The translations under genes were made by a program, and so were the position numbers. This document shows positions 34,391-46,660 of a stretch of DNA of 64,000 bases, piece by piece. The stretch lies in NCBI RefSeq assembly GCF_021272345.1, contig NZ_JAJSDQ010000001.1:310001-374000 (forward strand), in the 5' to 3' direction. The notes under the pieces are model-generated. The model saw nothing but the letters and a program-made list of their open reading frames with translations. It was not told the DNA's origin and ran no database searches. The stretch is from Ornithinimicrobium sediminis (lineage in GTDB: Bacteria > Actinomycetota > Actinomycetes > Actinomycetales > Dermatophilaceae). How positions within the stretch are numbered: the stretch's first letter is position 1; the number at the start of each line of letters is the position of its first letter.

Positions 34391-35311
34391 TCACCCGGTC
34401 GCGACCACGTGAGGCAGCTGTCCCCTCTGCCCGTATGCGGTGAGCTGCGCCCGCAGGTAGCGCGCCATCCGGGGGGCGAACGCGCTGGTGCTGCCCGCGG
34501 TGTGTGGGCTGACGAGCACACCTGGGGTGCTCCAGAGCGGGTGGTCCGGCGGCAGCGGCTCGGGGTCCGTGACGTCGAGCGCGGCCCGCAGCCTGCCGCC
34601 GGCGCACTCCGCGACGAGGGCGTCGGTGTCGACGACCGCACCCCGGCCGACGTTGACGACCAGGGCGTCGTCGGGCAGCAGGGCCAGTGCCGCGGCGTCG
34701 ACGAGCCTGCGGGTGCCCTCCGTGAGCGGGGTCGCGAGCGCGAGGACGTCGGCCCGCGGCAGCAGCGCGGGCAGCTCGGCGACGCCGTGGACCCGGTCGA
34801 CCAGGCCGTCCCCGGCGCGTGCGCGGGACGCCACGGCGACCACCTCCGCCTCGCAGGCGCGCAGCCGCGTGGCCAGGGCACGCCCGATGCCGCCGTAGCC
34901 GACCACGACGACGGTGCTGTCGGCGACGGAGCGTCGCTGCCGTGGCGCCGCCCACTCCCCGCTCGCCTGGGCCCGGACGAAGTCGGGCAGGTCCCGCTGC
35001 GCGGCCAGCAGCAGTGCCAGGGCCAGCTCGGCAGTGGCGGTGTCGTGCACCCCGACGGCGTTGGACAAGGTCACTCCCGGCGGCAGGAAGCGCAGCGCGT
35101 GCTCGTGCCCGGCCGAGCTCAGCTGGACAGCACGCAGCCCGGGCAGCTCGGCGAGCCGGGTGACCCACGGGGCCTGGTGGGTCGGCACGACGACCACCTC
35201 GACCTCGCCGGCCCGCGGCGGGTCGGTGCGCAGGTCCCAGGGCAGGATCTCCACCCCCTCGACGGGTCCGACGAGCTCGACCAGGGACGGGGGCACGGTC
35301 ACGACACTCAC
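34391..35311 (-). CDS. D-isomer-specific 2-hydroxyacid dehydrogenase
   Basis: 306 residues. The Rossmann motif is VVVVGYGGIGRALATRLRAC; catalytic Arg in LVVNVGRGAVVDTDALVAEC, Glu in ALDVTDPEPLPPDHPLW and His in VLVSPHTAGSTSAF. It reduces a 2-oxo acid or oxidises a D-2-hydroxy acid with NAD(P)H; the substrate is not evident. GTG at 35311 after GCGGCGG. It is divergent from the sugar-dehydrogenase lipoprotein gene, 42 bp apart. Confidence 0.88.
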   Translation of the reverse strand: MSVVTVPPSLVELVGPVEGVEILPWDLRTDPPRAGEVEVVVVPTHQAPWVTRLAELPGLRAVQLSSAGHEHALRFLPPGVTLSNAVGVHDTATAELALALLLAAQRDLPDFVRAQASGEWAAPRQRRSVADSTVVVVGYGGIGRALATRLRACEAEVVAVASRARAGDGLVDRVHGVAELPALLPRADVLALATPLTEGTRRLVDAAALALLPDDALVVNVGRGAVVDTDALVAECAGGRLRAALDVTDPEPLPPDHPLWSTPGVLVSPHTAGSTSAFAPRMARYLRAQLTAYGQRGQLPHVVATG

Positions 35312-35353
35312 CCGCCGCAGCCTATGTCCAGGTGCAGGTGGCACGCTGGGGCG

Positions 35354-36538
35354 ATGCACCGACGACGGACATCGCTGCTGGCCGGAGCTGCACTGCTCGC
35401 TGTCGCGGCGTGCGGCGCCGAGGAGCCGGAGGCCACGGACCCGGCGCCCACCGAGGTCTCGGCCTCGCCGGAGCCGAGCTCGCAGGACCCTGACGCGGCC
35501 ACGGTGTCCGCGCCCGAGACCACGACGCAGACGGCCACGCCCACCGCGACCGAGGAGGCTGCGCCGCTGGAGCCGCTCGTCGTCGTCGCCGACTCGCTCG
35601 ACGTCCCCTGGGGGCTCGCGGTCGTCGAGGACGGCACCGCAGCGCTCGTGGGCGAACGTGACACGGCGCAGGTGTGGCGGGTGCCCCTGGAGGGCGAGCG
35701 TGAGCTCGTCGCCACCGTGCCCGGGGTCCGGCCGGACAGCGAGGGCGGCCTGCTCGGCCTCGTCGTCCCCCCGGACGGCGACGGCTCGCAGTTCTTCGTC
35801 TACGCCACCACCGCCGAGGACAACCGCGTGCTGCGCATCGACACCTCCGGCGGCGAGCCGCAGGTCGAGGTGGTGCTCGACGGCATACCCAAGGCCGGCA
35901 ACCACAACGGTGGCCGGCTGGCGTTCGGCCCCGACGGTCACCTCTACGTGAGCACCGGTGACGCCCTGGACGTGGGCCTGGCCCAGCAGCCCGGCTCCCT
36001 GGGCGGCAAGATCCTGAGGATCACCGAGGACGGCGACCCTGCGCCGGGCAACCCGGACCCCGACTCACCCGTGTGGTCCCTGGGGCACCGCAACGTCCAG
36101 GGGCTGGGGTGGGACTCGCAGGGCCGGATGTGGGCCAGCGAGTTCGGACAGAACGCCCTCGACGAGCTCAACCTCATCGAGCCCGGTGGCAACTACGGCT
36201 GGCCCCTCTACGAAGGACCGGGAGGGGACCCGGCCTACGTCGACCCCGTGCTCACCTGGACCACCGACCAGGCCTCCCCCTCGGGGCTGGCGGTCGGCCC
36301 GGACGACGCGATCTACGTGGCGGCGCTGCGCGGACAGGCGCTGTGGCGCGTGCAGGTCGACGCCGACGGCGTGGCAGGGGAGCCGGAGCGGCTGCTCACC
36401 GACCACGGACGGCTGCGCAGCGTGGTCGTCGACGACGCCGGTGCACTCTGGGTGCTCACGAGCAACACCTTCCGCGGCAGCCCTGCCGAGGACGACGACC
36501 GGCTCCTGAGGCTCGACCCGGCGGAGCTGCGCCGCTGA
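35354..36538 (+). CDS. PQQ-dependent sugar dehydrogenase lipoprotein
   Basis: 394 residues. The lipoprotein signal ends LLAVAACGAEE, and a Thr/Pro/Ala-rich linker to residue about 75 follows. The six-bladed propeller of soluble aldose sugar dehydrogenases has DSLDVPWGLAVVEDG, PKAGNHNGGRLAFGPDGHLY VSTGD and SLGHRNVQGLGWD. It would oxidise sugars at the outer face of the membrane with PQQ. No PQQ synthesis genes are in the window. The gene ends 35 bp before a tandem repeat array. Confidence 0.85.
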   Translation: MHRRRTSLLAGAALLAVAACGAEEPEATDPAPTEVSASPEPSSQDPDAATVSAPETTTQTATPTATEEAAPLEPLVVVADSLDVPWGLAVVEDGTAALVGERDTAQVWRVPLEGERELVATVPGVRPDSEGGLLGLVVPPDGDGSQFFVYATTAEDNRVLRIDTSGGEPQVEVVLDGIPKAGNHNGGRLAFGPDGHLYVSTGDALDVGLAQQPGSLGGKILRITEDGDPAPGNPDPDSPVWSLGHRNVQGLGWDSQGRMWASEFGQNALDELNLIEPGGNYGWPLYEGPGGDPAYVDPVLTWTTDQASPSGLAVGPDDAIYVAALRGQALWRVQVDADGVAGEPERLLTDHGRLRSVVVDDAGALWVLTSNTFRGSPAEDDDRLLRLDPAELRR

Positions 36539-36572
36539 CTCCTCGGCTGGGCCGTCCGGGGGTGTCAGGTCC

Positions 36573-36690
36573 CGTCGTTTCTGACCAGTGCCGTCGTTTC
36601 TGACCGGTGCTGCCGTTTCTGACCGGTGCTGTGCTGCAGCGCAGCACCTGTCGGACACCGCAGCACCCGTCGGACACCGCAGCACCGGAG
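36573..36690. repeat. 19-bp tandem repeats in inverted arrangement, convergent 3' ends
   Basis: Three copies of a 19-bp unit (core CGTTTCTGACCGGTG, starting at 36576, 36595, 36614) are followed by the palindrome GTGCTGCAGCGCAGCAC (36631-36647), and then by two and a half units of a related 19-bp sequence (CAGCACCTGTCGGACACCG at 36642, 36661, 36680). The second set aligns at about 14 of 19 positions with the reverse complement of the first, so the whole can fold back on itself. It lies between the stops of the sugar dehydrogenase and gatB and could act as a terminator. Confidence 0.8.
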
Positions 36691-36740
36691 CGGGCCGGCT
36701 GCACGGAGGCCGGGACAGGGCAGCTCTCGGCGGGTGGCGG

Positions 36741-38303
36741 TCAGGAGACGCCGAGCCGCTCCAGGATGAGGGCACGCGCCTTGGCCGCGTCGGCCTGGCC
36801 GCGCATCTCCTTCATCACCTGGCCGATCAGGGCACCGGCGGCCTGCACCTTGCCGTCACGGATCTTGTCGGCCACGTCGGGGTGGGCAGCGATGACCTTG
36901 TCCACCGCCGCCTCCAGCGCCCCGTCGTCCTGGACCAGCTCCAGGCCACGGGCGTCGGCGACCTCGGCCGGGCCGCCCTCGCCGGCGAGCACGCCCTCGA
37001 GCACCTGCCTGGCCATCGAGTCGTTGAGACGGCCATCGCGGACCAGCCCGTCCAGCTCGGCGACGTGCGCGGGCGTGACGCCCATGGCCGTCACCTCGAC
37101 CCCCTCGCTGTTGGCCCTGCGGGCCAGCTCGCCGGTCCACCACTTGCGGGCCGCCGCGGGCGTGGCTCCCGCTGCCACCGTGTCCTCGATGACCTCCAGC
37201 GCCCCCGCGTTGACGACGTCGCGCATCTCCAGGTCGGAGTAGCCCCAGTCGGCCTGCAGCCGCTTGCGGCGCTCCTGCGGCGGCTCGGGCAGCGTCGCCC
37301 GCAGGCGCTCGACGTCCTCACGGGTCGGTGCCACCGGCACCAGGTCCGGCTCGGGGAAGTAGCGGTAGTCGTCGGCGTCGGACTTCGGGCGGCCCGAGGT
37401 CGTCACTCCGGTGTCCTCGTGCCAGTGCCGGGTCTCCTGCGTGATCGGCGACCCGGAGTCGAGCACGGCGGCGTGCCGGGTGATCTCGTAGCGCACGGCA
37501 CGTTCGACCGAGCGCAGGGAGTTGACGTTCTTGGTCTCGGTGCGGGTGCCCAGGGGCACGGCCGCCTGCTCCACGGAGGCCGGGTCGTCCGAGACCTTCG
37601 CGCGCAGTGACACGTTGGCGTCGCAGCGCATCGAGCCCTGCTCCATCCGCACGTCGGAGACCCCGAGGGCCTTGAGCAGGTCGCGCAACGCCGAGACGTA
37701 CGCCTTGGCGATCTCCGGCGCACGCTCCCCCGCCCCGGTGAGCGGCGTGGTGACGATCTCGATGAGCGGGATGCCGGCACGGTTGTAGTCGACCAGCGAG
37801 TAGTCGGCGCCGTGGATACGACCGGTGGAGCCGCCGACGTGCAGCGATTTGCCGGTGTCCTCCTCCATGTGGGCGCGCTCGATGCCGACCCGGAAGACCT
37901 CGGTGCCACCGGCGCCGTCATCGTGCTCCACGTCCAGGTAGCCGCCGAACGCGATCGGCTCGTCGTACTGGCTGGTCTGGAAGTTCTTGGGCATGTCCGG
38001 GTAGAAGTAGTTCTTGCGCGCGAAGCGGCACCACGACGCGATCTCGCAGTTCAGCGCCAGGCCGATCCTGATCGCCGACTCGACGGCTGCGTGGTTGACC
38101 ACCGGCAGCGCACCGGGCAGGCCCAGGCACACCGGGCACACCTGGGTGTTGGGCTCGGCGCCGAACTCGGTGGCGCACCCGCAGAACATCTTGGTGGCGG
38201 TGTTGAGCTCGACGTGCACCTCCAGGCCCATCACCGGGTCGAAGCGGCGCATCACCTCCTCGAAGGGTACGACCGTCTCCGCGGTCCTGGTCCGTGTGCT
38301 CAT
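36741..38303 (-). CDS. gatB: aspartyl/glutamyl-tRNA amidotransferase subunit B
   Basis: 520 residues. [20 protein letters not shown] with the downstream [15 protein letters not shown] forms the zinc-binding Cys set. [39 protein letters not shown] is the kinase-domain signature. The C-terminal YqeY-like tail domain binds tRNA. GatB phosphorylates mischarged Glu-tRNA(Gln)/Asp-tRNA(Asn) before amidation. It overlaps gatA by 4 bp and is last in gatC-gatA-gatB. Confidence 0.96.
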   Translation of the reverse strand: MSTRTRTAETVVPFEEVMRRFDPVMGLEVHVELNTATKMFCGCATEFGAEPNTQVCPVCLGLPGALPVVNHAAVESAIRIGLALNCEIASWCRFARKNYFYPDMPKNFQTSQYDEPIAFGGYLDVEHDDGAGGTEVFRVGIERAHMEEDTGKSLHVGGSTGRIHGADYSLVDYNRAGIPLIEIVTTPLTGAGERAPEIAKAYVSALRDLLKALGVSDVRMEQGSMRCDANVSLRAKVSDDPASVEQAAVPLGTRTETKNVNSLRSVERAVRYEITRHAAVLDSGSPITQETRHWHEDTGVTTSGRPKSDADDYRYFPEPDLVPVAPTREDVERLRATLPEPPQERRKRLQADWGYSDLEMRDVVNAGALEVIEDTVAAGATPAAARKWWTGELARRANSEGVEVTAMGVTPAHVAELDGLVRDGRLNDSMARQVLEGVLAGEGGPAEVADARGLELVQDDGALEAAVDKVIAAHPDVADKIRDGKVQAAGALIGQVMKEMRGQADAAKARALILERLGVS

Positions 38304-39820
38304 GCCGGCACCTCCTGCGACTCGACGGTGGGGGCCCGGTCCAGGACCGGCCCGCCCCAGGCCGTGTGGAGCCGCTCCTCCAGGGCCGCGGCCACGGCAT
38401 ACAGCCGCTGGTCCTCGGTCGCGGGCGCGAGCACCTGCAGGCCGACCGGCAACCCGTCCTCGTCGGCCACGCCCACCGGCAGCGACAGGCCCGGGACGCC
38501 GGCGAGGTTGGCGGGGATGGTGGCGATGTCGTTGAGGTACATCGTCATCGGGTCCTCGGTCTGGTCGCCGATCCGGAAGGCAGTCGTCGGCGCCGTCGGG
38601 CTCACCAGCACGTCGGCCTGCGAGAACGCGGCCTCGAAGTCGCGGGCGATGAGGGTGCGCACCTTCTGCGCCTGGCCGTAGTAGGCGTCGTAGTAGCCGC
38701 TGGACAGGGCGTAGGTGCCCAGGATGATGCGGCGCTTGACCTCGTCACCGAAGCCCGCGTCGCGGCTGGCCCCCATGACCTGCTCGGCACTCGGACTGTC
38801 GACGCCGTCCGGCCCGACCCGCAGGCCGTAGCGCATGGCGTCGTAGCGGGCCAGGTTGGAGGAGGCCTCGCTGGGCAGGATGAGGTAGTAGGCGGCCATG
38901 GCGTAGCGGAAGTGCGGGCAGGAGACCTCGACGACCTCGGCCCCGAGGGCCTTCAGCTCCTCCACCGCCTCCTCGAAGCGGGCCAGCACACCGGCCTGGA
39001 AGCCCTCGCCGGAGATCTCGCGCACGACGCCGACCCTGAGCCCGGTGAGGTCACGGGTGGCCGACGCCTCCAGCACCGGCGGCACGGGGGCGTCGATGGA
39101 CGTGGAGTCCATCGGGTCGTGCCCGGCGACGACCTCGTGCAGCAGCGCCGCGTCGGCCACCGTCCGGGCACAGGGACCGATCTGGTCCAGGGAGGAGGCC
39201 AGTGCGATCACCCCGTAGCGCGATACCCCGCCGTACGTCGGCTTGGTGCCGACGGTGCCGGTGACCGCGGCGGGCTGGCGGATCGAGCCACCGGTGTCGG
39301 AGCCGATCGCCAGCGGTGCCAGGTATGCCGCCACGGCCGCCGAGCTGCCGCCACCGGACCCTCCGGGGATGCGCTCGAGGTCCCACGGGTTGCGCGTGGG
39401 GCCGTAGGCCGAGTGCTCGGTCGAGGAGCCCATTGCGAACTCGTCCATGTTGGTCTTGCCGAGGATCGGCATGCGCGCCTCCTTGAGGCGGGTCACGATC
39501 GTCGCGTCGTAGGGCGGCACCCAGCCCTCGAGCATCCGCGACCCGGCGGTCGTCGGGATGCCGACGGTGCAGGCGATGTCCTTGACCGCCACCGGCACAC
39601 CGGCCAGCCGGGGCAGGCTCTCCCCCGCGGCACGTGCGGCGTCCACGGCACGTGCCGTCGCCAGGGCACCCTCGGTGTCGACCTGCAGGTAGGCGTTGAG
39701 CACCGGGTTGAGCCGCTCGATGCGGTCCAGGTGCGCCTGGGTCAGGGCCTCGGAGGTGAAGTCGCCGGCGGCCAGGCCCTCGGCCATCCGGGCAGCGGTG
39801 AGCCGCGTGAGGTCGGTCAT
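38300..39820 (-). CDS. gatA: aspartyl/glutamyl-tRNA amidotransferase subunit A
   Basis: 506 residues, amidase-signature family. The Ser-cisSer-Lys triad is visible: Lys in [14 protein letters not shown], and the Ser-rich block [32 protein letters not shown]. It hydrolyses glutamine and channels ammonia to GatB. The length is standard. It lies 4 bp downstream of gatC and overlaps gatB by 4 bp. Confidence 0.97.
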   Translation of the reverse strand: MTDLTRLTAARMAEGLAAGDFTSEALTQAHLDRIERLNPVLNAYLQVDTEGALATARAVDAARAAGESLPRLAGVPVAVKDIACTVGIPTTAGSRMLEGWVPPYDATIVTRLKEARMPILGKTNMDEFAMGSSTEHSAYGPTRNPWDLERIPGGSGGGSSAAVAAYLAPLAIGSDTGGSIRQPAAVTGTVGTKPTYGGVSRYGVIALASSLDQIGPCARTVADAALLHEVVAGHDPMDSTSIDAPVPPVLEASATRDLTGLRVGVVREISGEGFQAGVLARFEEAVEELKALGAEVVEVSCPHFRYAMAAYYLILPSEASSNLARYDAMRYGLRVGPDGVDSPSAEQVMGASRDAGFGDEVKRRIILGTYALSSGYYDAYYGQAQKVRTLIARDFEAAFSQADVLVSPTAPTTAFRIGDQTEDPMTMYLNDIATIPANLAGVPGLSLPVGVADEDGLPVGLQVLAPATEDQRLYAVAAALEERLHTAWGGPVLDRAPTVESQEVPA

Positions 39821-39824
39821 GGGA

Positions 39825-40121
39825 TCAGTCCTCGTCCAGGATGCGGGGCACGGCGAAGCGCTGCTCCTGCGCCATCGGCGCAGCCGCCAGAGCCTGCTCG
39901 ACGGCCAGGCTGGGGCGCACCTCGTCCGGGCGGGTCACGTTGGTCAGCGGCAGCGGGTGCGACGTCGGGGGCACGTCGGCGGCCGCGACCTCGTTGACCT
40001 GGCCGACCCAGCCGACGATCTGGTCGAGCTGGCCGGCCAGCCGGTCGAGCTCAGCCTCCGAGAGCTGGATGCGGGCGAGCATGGCCACGTGCGCGACGTC
40101 GTCGCGGGACAGTGCGGACAT
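39825..40121 (-). CDS. gatC: aspartyl/glutamyl-tRNA amidotransferase subunit C
   Basis: 98 residues, full length for GatC. The N-terminal [37 protein letters not shown] and the C-terminal [20 protein letters not shown] match the family, which stabilises the GatA-GatB complex. It is the first gene of the gatCAB operon, with the promoter in the 43-bp gap to the glutaredoxin gene or just upstream. Confidence 0.95.
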   Translation of the reverse strand: MSALSRDDVAHVAMLARIQLSEAELDRLAGQLDQIVGWVGQVNEVAAADVPPTSHPLPLTNVTRPDEVRPSLAVEQALAAAPMAQEQRFAVPRILDED

Positions 40122-40164
40122 GCGGGCCAGTGTATGCGGCGCTCACCGCTGCCCTGGTCGCCGC

Positions 40165-40590
40165 TCAGGCAGAGAGCCGTTCCCGCACGAGGGAGGGGTC
40201 GGGGTTGGTGAACGGCAGACCGTCGATGACCACGGTCGGCACGACCTCGTTGCCGTCGTTGACGCTGCGCACGAAGGCTGCGGCCTCGTCGTCCTGCCAG
40301 ATGTTCACCCAGTGCGCGTCGTCGGCCAGCCCGCCGAGACCGGAGCGCAGCCGGCCGCAGAAGCCACAGCCGGGGCGCCAGTAGACGACGACGGGACGAT
40401 CCTGCTCAGGCATGGCCATGACCTCTCGATGACGCGGTGTGCGGCCGCCCTTCCACGGGGAGGACGACCAGGAGAACGCAGCAGCAGCCAGCAGCACCAG
40501 GGCCGCGAGGGGCCACTGGCCCTCCAGGGCGATCGACGATGCGGCATACAGGCCGAACACCGCGACGACGACCCACAGGTAGCGCTGCAC
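40165..40590 (-). CDS. membrane-anchored glutaredoxin-like protein
   Basis: 141 residues. Two N-terminal membrane helices (LWVVVAVFGLYAASSIAL and LAALVLLAAAAFSW) precede a glutaredoxin fold with the redox motif VVYWRPGCGFCGRLRSGLGG and the cis-Pro region NEVVPTVVIDG. The active site is CGFC. Such small fused proteins are widespread in actinobacteria; mycoredoxin-like thiol exchange at the membrane is possible. It is monocistronic upstream of gatC, same strand. Confidence 0.85.
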   Translation of the reverse strand: MQRYLWVVVAVFGLYAASSIALEGQWPLAALVLLAAAAFSWSSSPWKGGRTPRHREVMAMPEQDRPVVVYWRPGCGFCGRLRSGLGGLADDAHWVNIWQDDEAAAFVRSVNDGNEVVPTVVIDGLPFTNPDPSLVRERLSA

Positions 40591-40635
40591 CGGCCCACGG
40601 TACCCCTGCTTCCTGCACGTCGGGGCTGCGCGCCG

Positions 40636-42152
40636 TCAGTGGTCGGTGCGGCCGGCGGGCGGGGCCACCGGACCGGCGCCGGACCCGCCGGGCGGGAGCA
40701 CCACGAACTGGCCCATCATCCCCTGGTCCTCGTGGCGCAGGAGGTGGCAGTGGTACATGTTCGGCACCTCCGGGTCGACGTGCTCGGGCAGGGTGACGAG
40801 CATCCGCACCGGCTGCCCCGCCGGCAGGAAGACCGTGTCCTTCAGGCCCGCCAGCTCCGGCCCCGCAGCACGGCCGCCGACCGTCAGCACCCGCATCTGC
40901 ACCCCGTGCACGTGGAAGTGGTGCGGCTCACCGTCACTGTTGAGGACCTCCCACACCTCGGTCTCACCGGCCGTGACGACCTCGTCCACGCGGTCCGTGT
41001 CCATGACGGCGCCGTTGATCGTGCGGCCCTGCAGCCTGAAGGTGCGGGTGCGCACAGCCTCCGCCTCCGCCGCGGCCAGGTCCGGGGCGTCCGAGCCGAG
41101 CCTGTCGGGCACCTCGGGTGAGGGCTCGAGCGTGGGCCGTGCCCGCAGCTGCACCACGTCGAGGGTGTCGCCACCACCGCTGAACCGTGCGCTCATCGCG
41201 CTGACGCCCAAATCGGGCGGGTGGCTGCGCAGCACACGGGTCTCACCCGGGGTCATGGTGACCACGACCTCGGCGCGCTCCCCTGGTGACAGCTGCACGC
41301 GGCTCGTGCGGTGGGGAGCCGGCAGCAGCCCGCCGTCACCGGCGACCTGGGTGAGGACGGACCCGTCGTCCAGCCCGAAGTCGTAGGTGCGCTGCACCGA
41401 CGCGTTGAGCAGCCGCAGCCGCACCCGCTCGGTGGACACCACGGCATACGGCCCGGGCGTGCCGTTGACCAGGACGGTGTCGCCCGGGTCGGCACCCGTG
41501 CGCAGTCGACCGTCCTGCTCCAGCGTGACGTCCTGCACGATGACCGGCAGGTCGTCGACGCCGTAGTCACCGGGCAGGTCCAGCGCCTGCTCGACCGGGT
41601 CGTCGACGATGAACATGCCCACCATCCCCTGGGCGACCTGCTCGGCCGTCTTCCCGTGCGGGTGGGGGCGGTACCACAGCGTCGCGGCCGGCTGGTCGAC
41701 CGTCCAGCTCGGTGACCACAGCCCGCCAGGAGCCACCGGCCGGTGCGGCCCCGCCGTCCACGGAGGACGGGAGCTCCATCCCGTGCCAGTGCACCGTGGT
41801 GGCCTCGTCCAGCCCGTTGCGGACGTGGACCACGACCTCCTCACCCCGCTGCGCCCGCAGCGTGGGCCCCAGGTGGCCACCCTGGAAGCCGCGGGTGCGG
41901 GTCGGGGACGCGCCCCCGAGGTCGCCCTCACCCTCAGCGGCCGTGAGCTGGAACACCCGGCGCCCCTGCGGGTCGGTCTCGGCCGCCGCCAGAGGCGGGA
42001 CCTGCAGGGCCCGGTCGAAGGCGACCCGTCCCGCGGTGTCCACCCCCTGGGCCAGCAGGACGACGAGGAAGCCGCGCCGGGAGGCTCCTGGCCCACCGCG
42101 GCTCGGCGCGTCCTCGGGGGGACGGTGGGTGAGGCGGACGTGTGCTGGCCAT
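40636..42152 (-). pseudogene. CueO-like multicopper oxidase broken by a frameshift
   Basis: The N-terminal part (with VVHVRNGLDEATTVHWHGME, copper ligands HWH) and the C-terminal part (WYRPHPHGKTAEQVAQGM, HHFHVHGVQMRVL, YHCHLLRHEDQGMMGQF) are in different frames. The frame changes at the four-G run of the coding strand at 41749-41752; removing one G joins DGG to PHRPVAPGGLWS exactly as in CueO. All four copper-ligand blocks are otherwise present. The 5' end is also uncertain: an ATG at 42152 is out of frame with the twin-arginine-like SRRGFLVVLLAQG unless a six-C run (42116-42121) is also shifted. Sequencing error is a real alternative. Confidence 0.75.
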
Positions 42153-42169
42153 GATGGAGCTCCTCGGGA

Positions 42170-42191
42170 CGGCGGACGGACTCGTCCGCCG
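42170..42191. promoter_or_regulatory. inverted repeat upstream of the copper oxidase gene
   Basis: Perfect 9-bp arms CGGCGGACG / CGTCCGCCG around GACT, 18 bp upstream of the ATG at 42152. It could be a 5'-UTR hairpin or an operator of a metal-responsive repressor; nothing in the sequence decides between them. Confidence 0.3.
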
Positions 42192-42253
42192 TGCCCGCCC
42201 CATCCAGCCCTGCGAGCGGTTCTGGGGGTGCGGCCAGGGTCGCACTCAGGGGT

Positions 42254-42275
42254 GGTTCAGGGAGCCCCCTGAACC
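42254..42275 (-). terminator. hairpin downstream of ligA
   Basis: GGTTCAGGG and CCCTGAACC are perfect 9-bp arms with a 4-nt loop, 18 bp past the ligA stop on the minus strand. No T-run follows, so termination efficiency is unclear. Confidence 0.5.
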
Positions 42276-42292
42276 CTGCCCGCCTCGGGGCT

Positions 42293-45370
<3,078 letters not shown>

Positions 45371-45374
<4 letters not shown>

Positions 45375-46402
45375 CCGGCGGCGCTCTCGGCCAGGTCGCC
45401 GGCCAGCCGGACGGTGGCCTCGGTCAGCGCACGGGCGCTCCGGGGGGTGGCACCGGCGAGCCCACAGGCAGGGGTGACCGTGACGTCCGCCAGGTCCCTT
45501 CGCGGCAGGCCCACCTCACCCCAGCGGGCGACGAGGTCGTCGTGCGGTCCGCGGTATGCGGTGGGGTCGCCGTCGGCCGGCACGAGTCCCGCCCACAGGG
45601 CCGTGCCGGCCTCGACGGCGACGGCCAGGGACTCCCACGCGCGGGCCCCCAGGGCGGTGACGTCGAGGGACAGCGCGTCCGGGCGGGCGTCGCGCAGCAC
45701 CGGCACCGGTGGCGGCGCAGCACAGTAGTGCACCACGGTGCGGGCGGCCCCACCGGACACAGCACCGTCGAGCACCTGACGCAGGGCGGCCACCGCCTCC
45801 GCCGCCTCGGGTGCGCGCAGCACGCGGTAGCCCGACTCCGAGCGCACCCGGCCGAGCAGCACCGTGCCCAGGCTCGGCTCGTCGACCTGGAGCACGACCT
45901 CGGCCCCCGGCACCAGCCGGCGCACCTCCCCTACGTGCCCGGCGACACCCTCGGCGAGCGAGGCACACAGGTCACGGGTGGCACCGGCGTCGGAGAGCAC
46001 GCGGTCGCCCAGCGGCAGCCAGAGCTCGGAGGCCAGCGTCCACGGGCCGCCGACCTGCACCTTGAGAGGTCCGGACCAGCCGTCGTAGGCCTCCGCGAGC
46101 TCGTCGAGGTCATGGCGCCAGAAGGAGGCGGTGCGCTCGGCATCTCGTCCCGGACGGTCCACCAGCCGCCAGCCCTGCGGCTGGAGGTCCACCGCCAGGT
46201 CGACGAGCAGGCGCGTCGCGCGCCCGACCATGTCGGCACCGGGCCCCCGCGCCGGCAGCTCAGGCAGGTAGGGCAGCCCCGTGACCCCCTCGGCGCTGGC
46301 CTCACCCAGCACGTCCCGCACGACGCGGACCGCCTCACGCACGTCCGTCCCGGGCCACGACCCGATCCCGCTCACACCGACCATGGGCACAGTCTGCGGC
46401 AT
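45371..46402 (-). CDS. short MetE-like (cobalamin-independent methionine synthase family) protein
   Basis: 343 residues: equivalent only to the C-terminal catalytic barrel of MetE. VGVSGIGSWPGTDVREAVRV at the N-terminus is typical of the actinobacterial short form. Zinc ligands appear as HYC (VVHYCAAPPPVPVLRDARPD) and Cys in VTPACGLAGATPR. It may be a methyltransferase accepting a small methyl donor rather than folate. The ATG at 46402 has a G-run directly upstream; the ATG at 46384 is also possible. The 31-bp repeat array begins just upstream. Confidence 0.8.
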
Positions 46403-46410
46403 CCCCCACC

Positions 46411-46503
46411 CCCGCGTTGCCAGGGAGATCCCGACGCCCATCCCGCGTTGCCAGGGAGATCCCGACGCCCATCCCGCGTTGCCAGGGAGATCCCGGGAGT
46501 CGG
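46411..46503. repeat. 31-bp tandem repeats, forward orientation, three units
   Basis: Units start at 46411, 46442 and 46473 with the core CCCGCGTTGCCAGGGAGATC. The first two 31-bp units are identical; the third diverges after the core. They lie 9 bp upstream of the MetE-like start. The same core recurs at 57431-57585 and, inverted, at 46576-46660 and 58576-58662. Confidence 0.9.
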
Positions 46504-46575
46504 AGACGAAGGACAGGACCTACAAGTGAAGCGCCACGCCGGCCGGCGGACTGCCTGCCAGCGGCTGTTCGGGAA

Positions 46576-46660
46576 GTGCAGACTCCCTGGCAACGTCTGC
46601 TCCAGCGTCGCAAACCCCCTCGCAACGGCTGTCGTGGGGGTGCAAACCCCCTGGCAACGG
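46576..46660. repeat. 32-bp-period repeats, reverse orientation, three units
   Basis: The inverse core CCCTGGCAACG (or CCCTCGCAACG) occurs at 46585, 46617 and 46649, exactly 32 bp apart, each preceded by a GCAAAC/GCAGACT-like stretch. The last unit ends 1 bp before the stop codon of the alpha/beta-hydrolase gene. Together with the forward units at 46411-46503 it encloses about 80 bp containing GCCGGCCGGC. Confidence 0.9.

Noticed and set aside
42116-42121. Second frameshift at the 5' end of the copper oxidase gene
   Set aside because: It would join an ATG to a twin-arginine-like segment, but the hydrophobic stretch is short and the true start is unclear, so it is only mentioned, not called.
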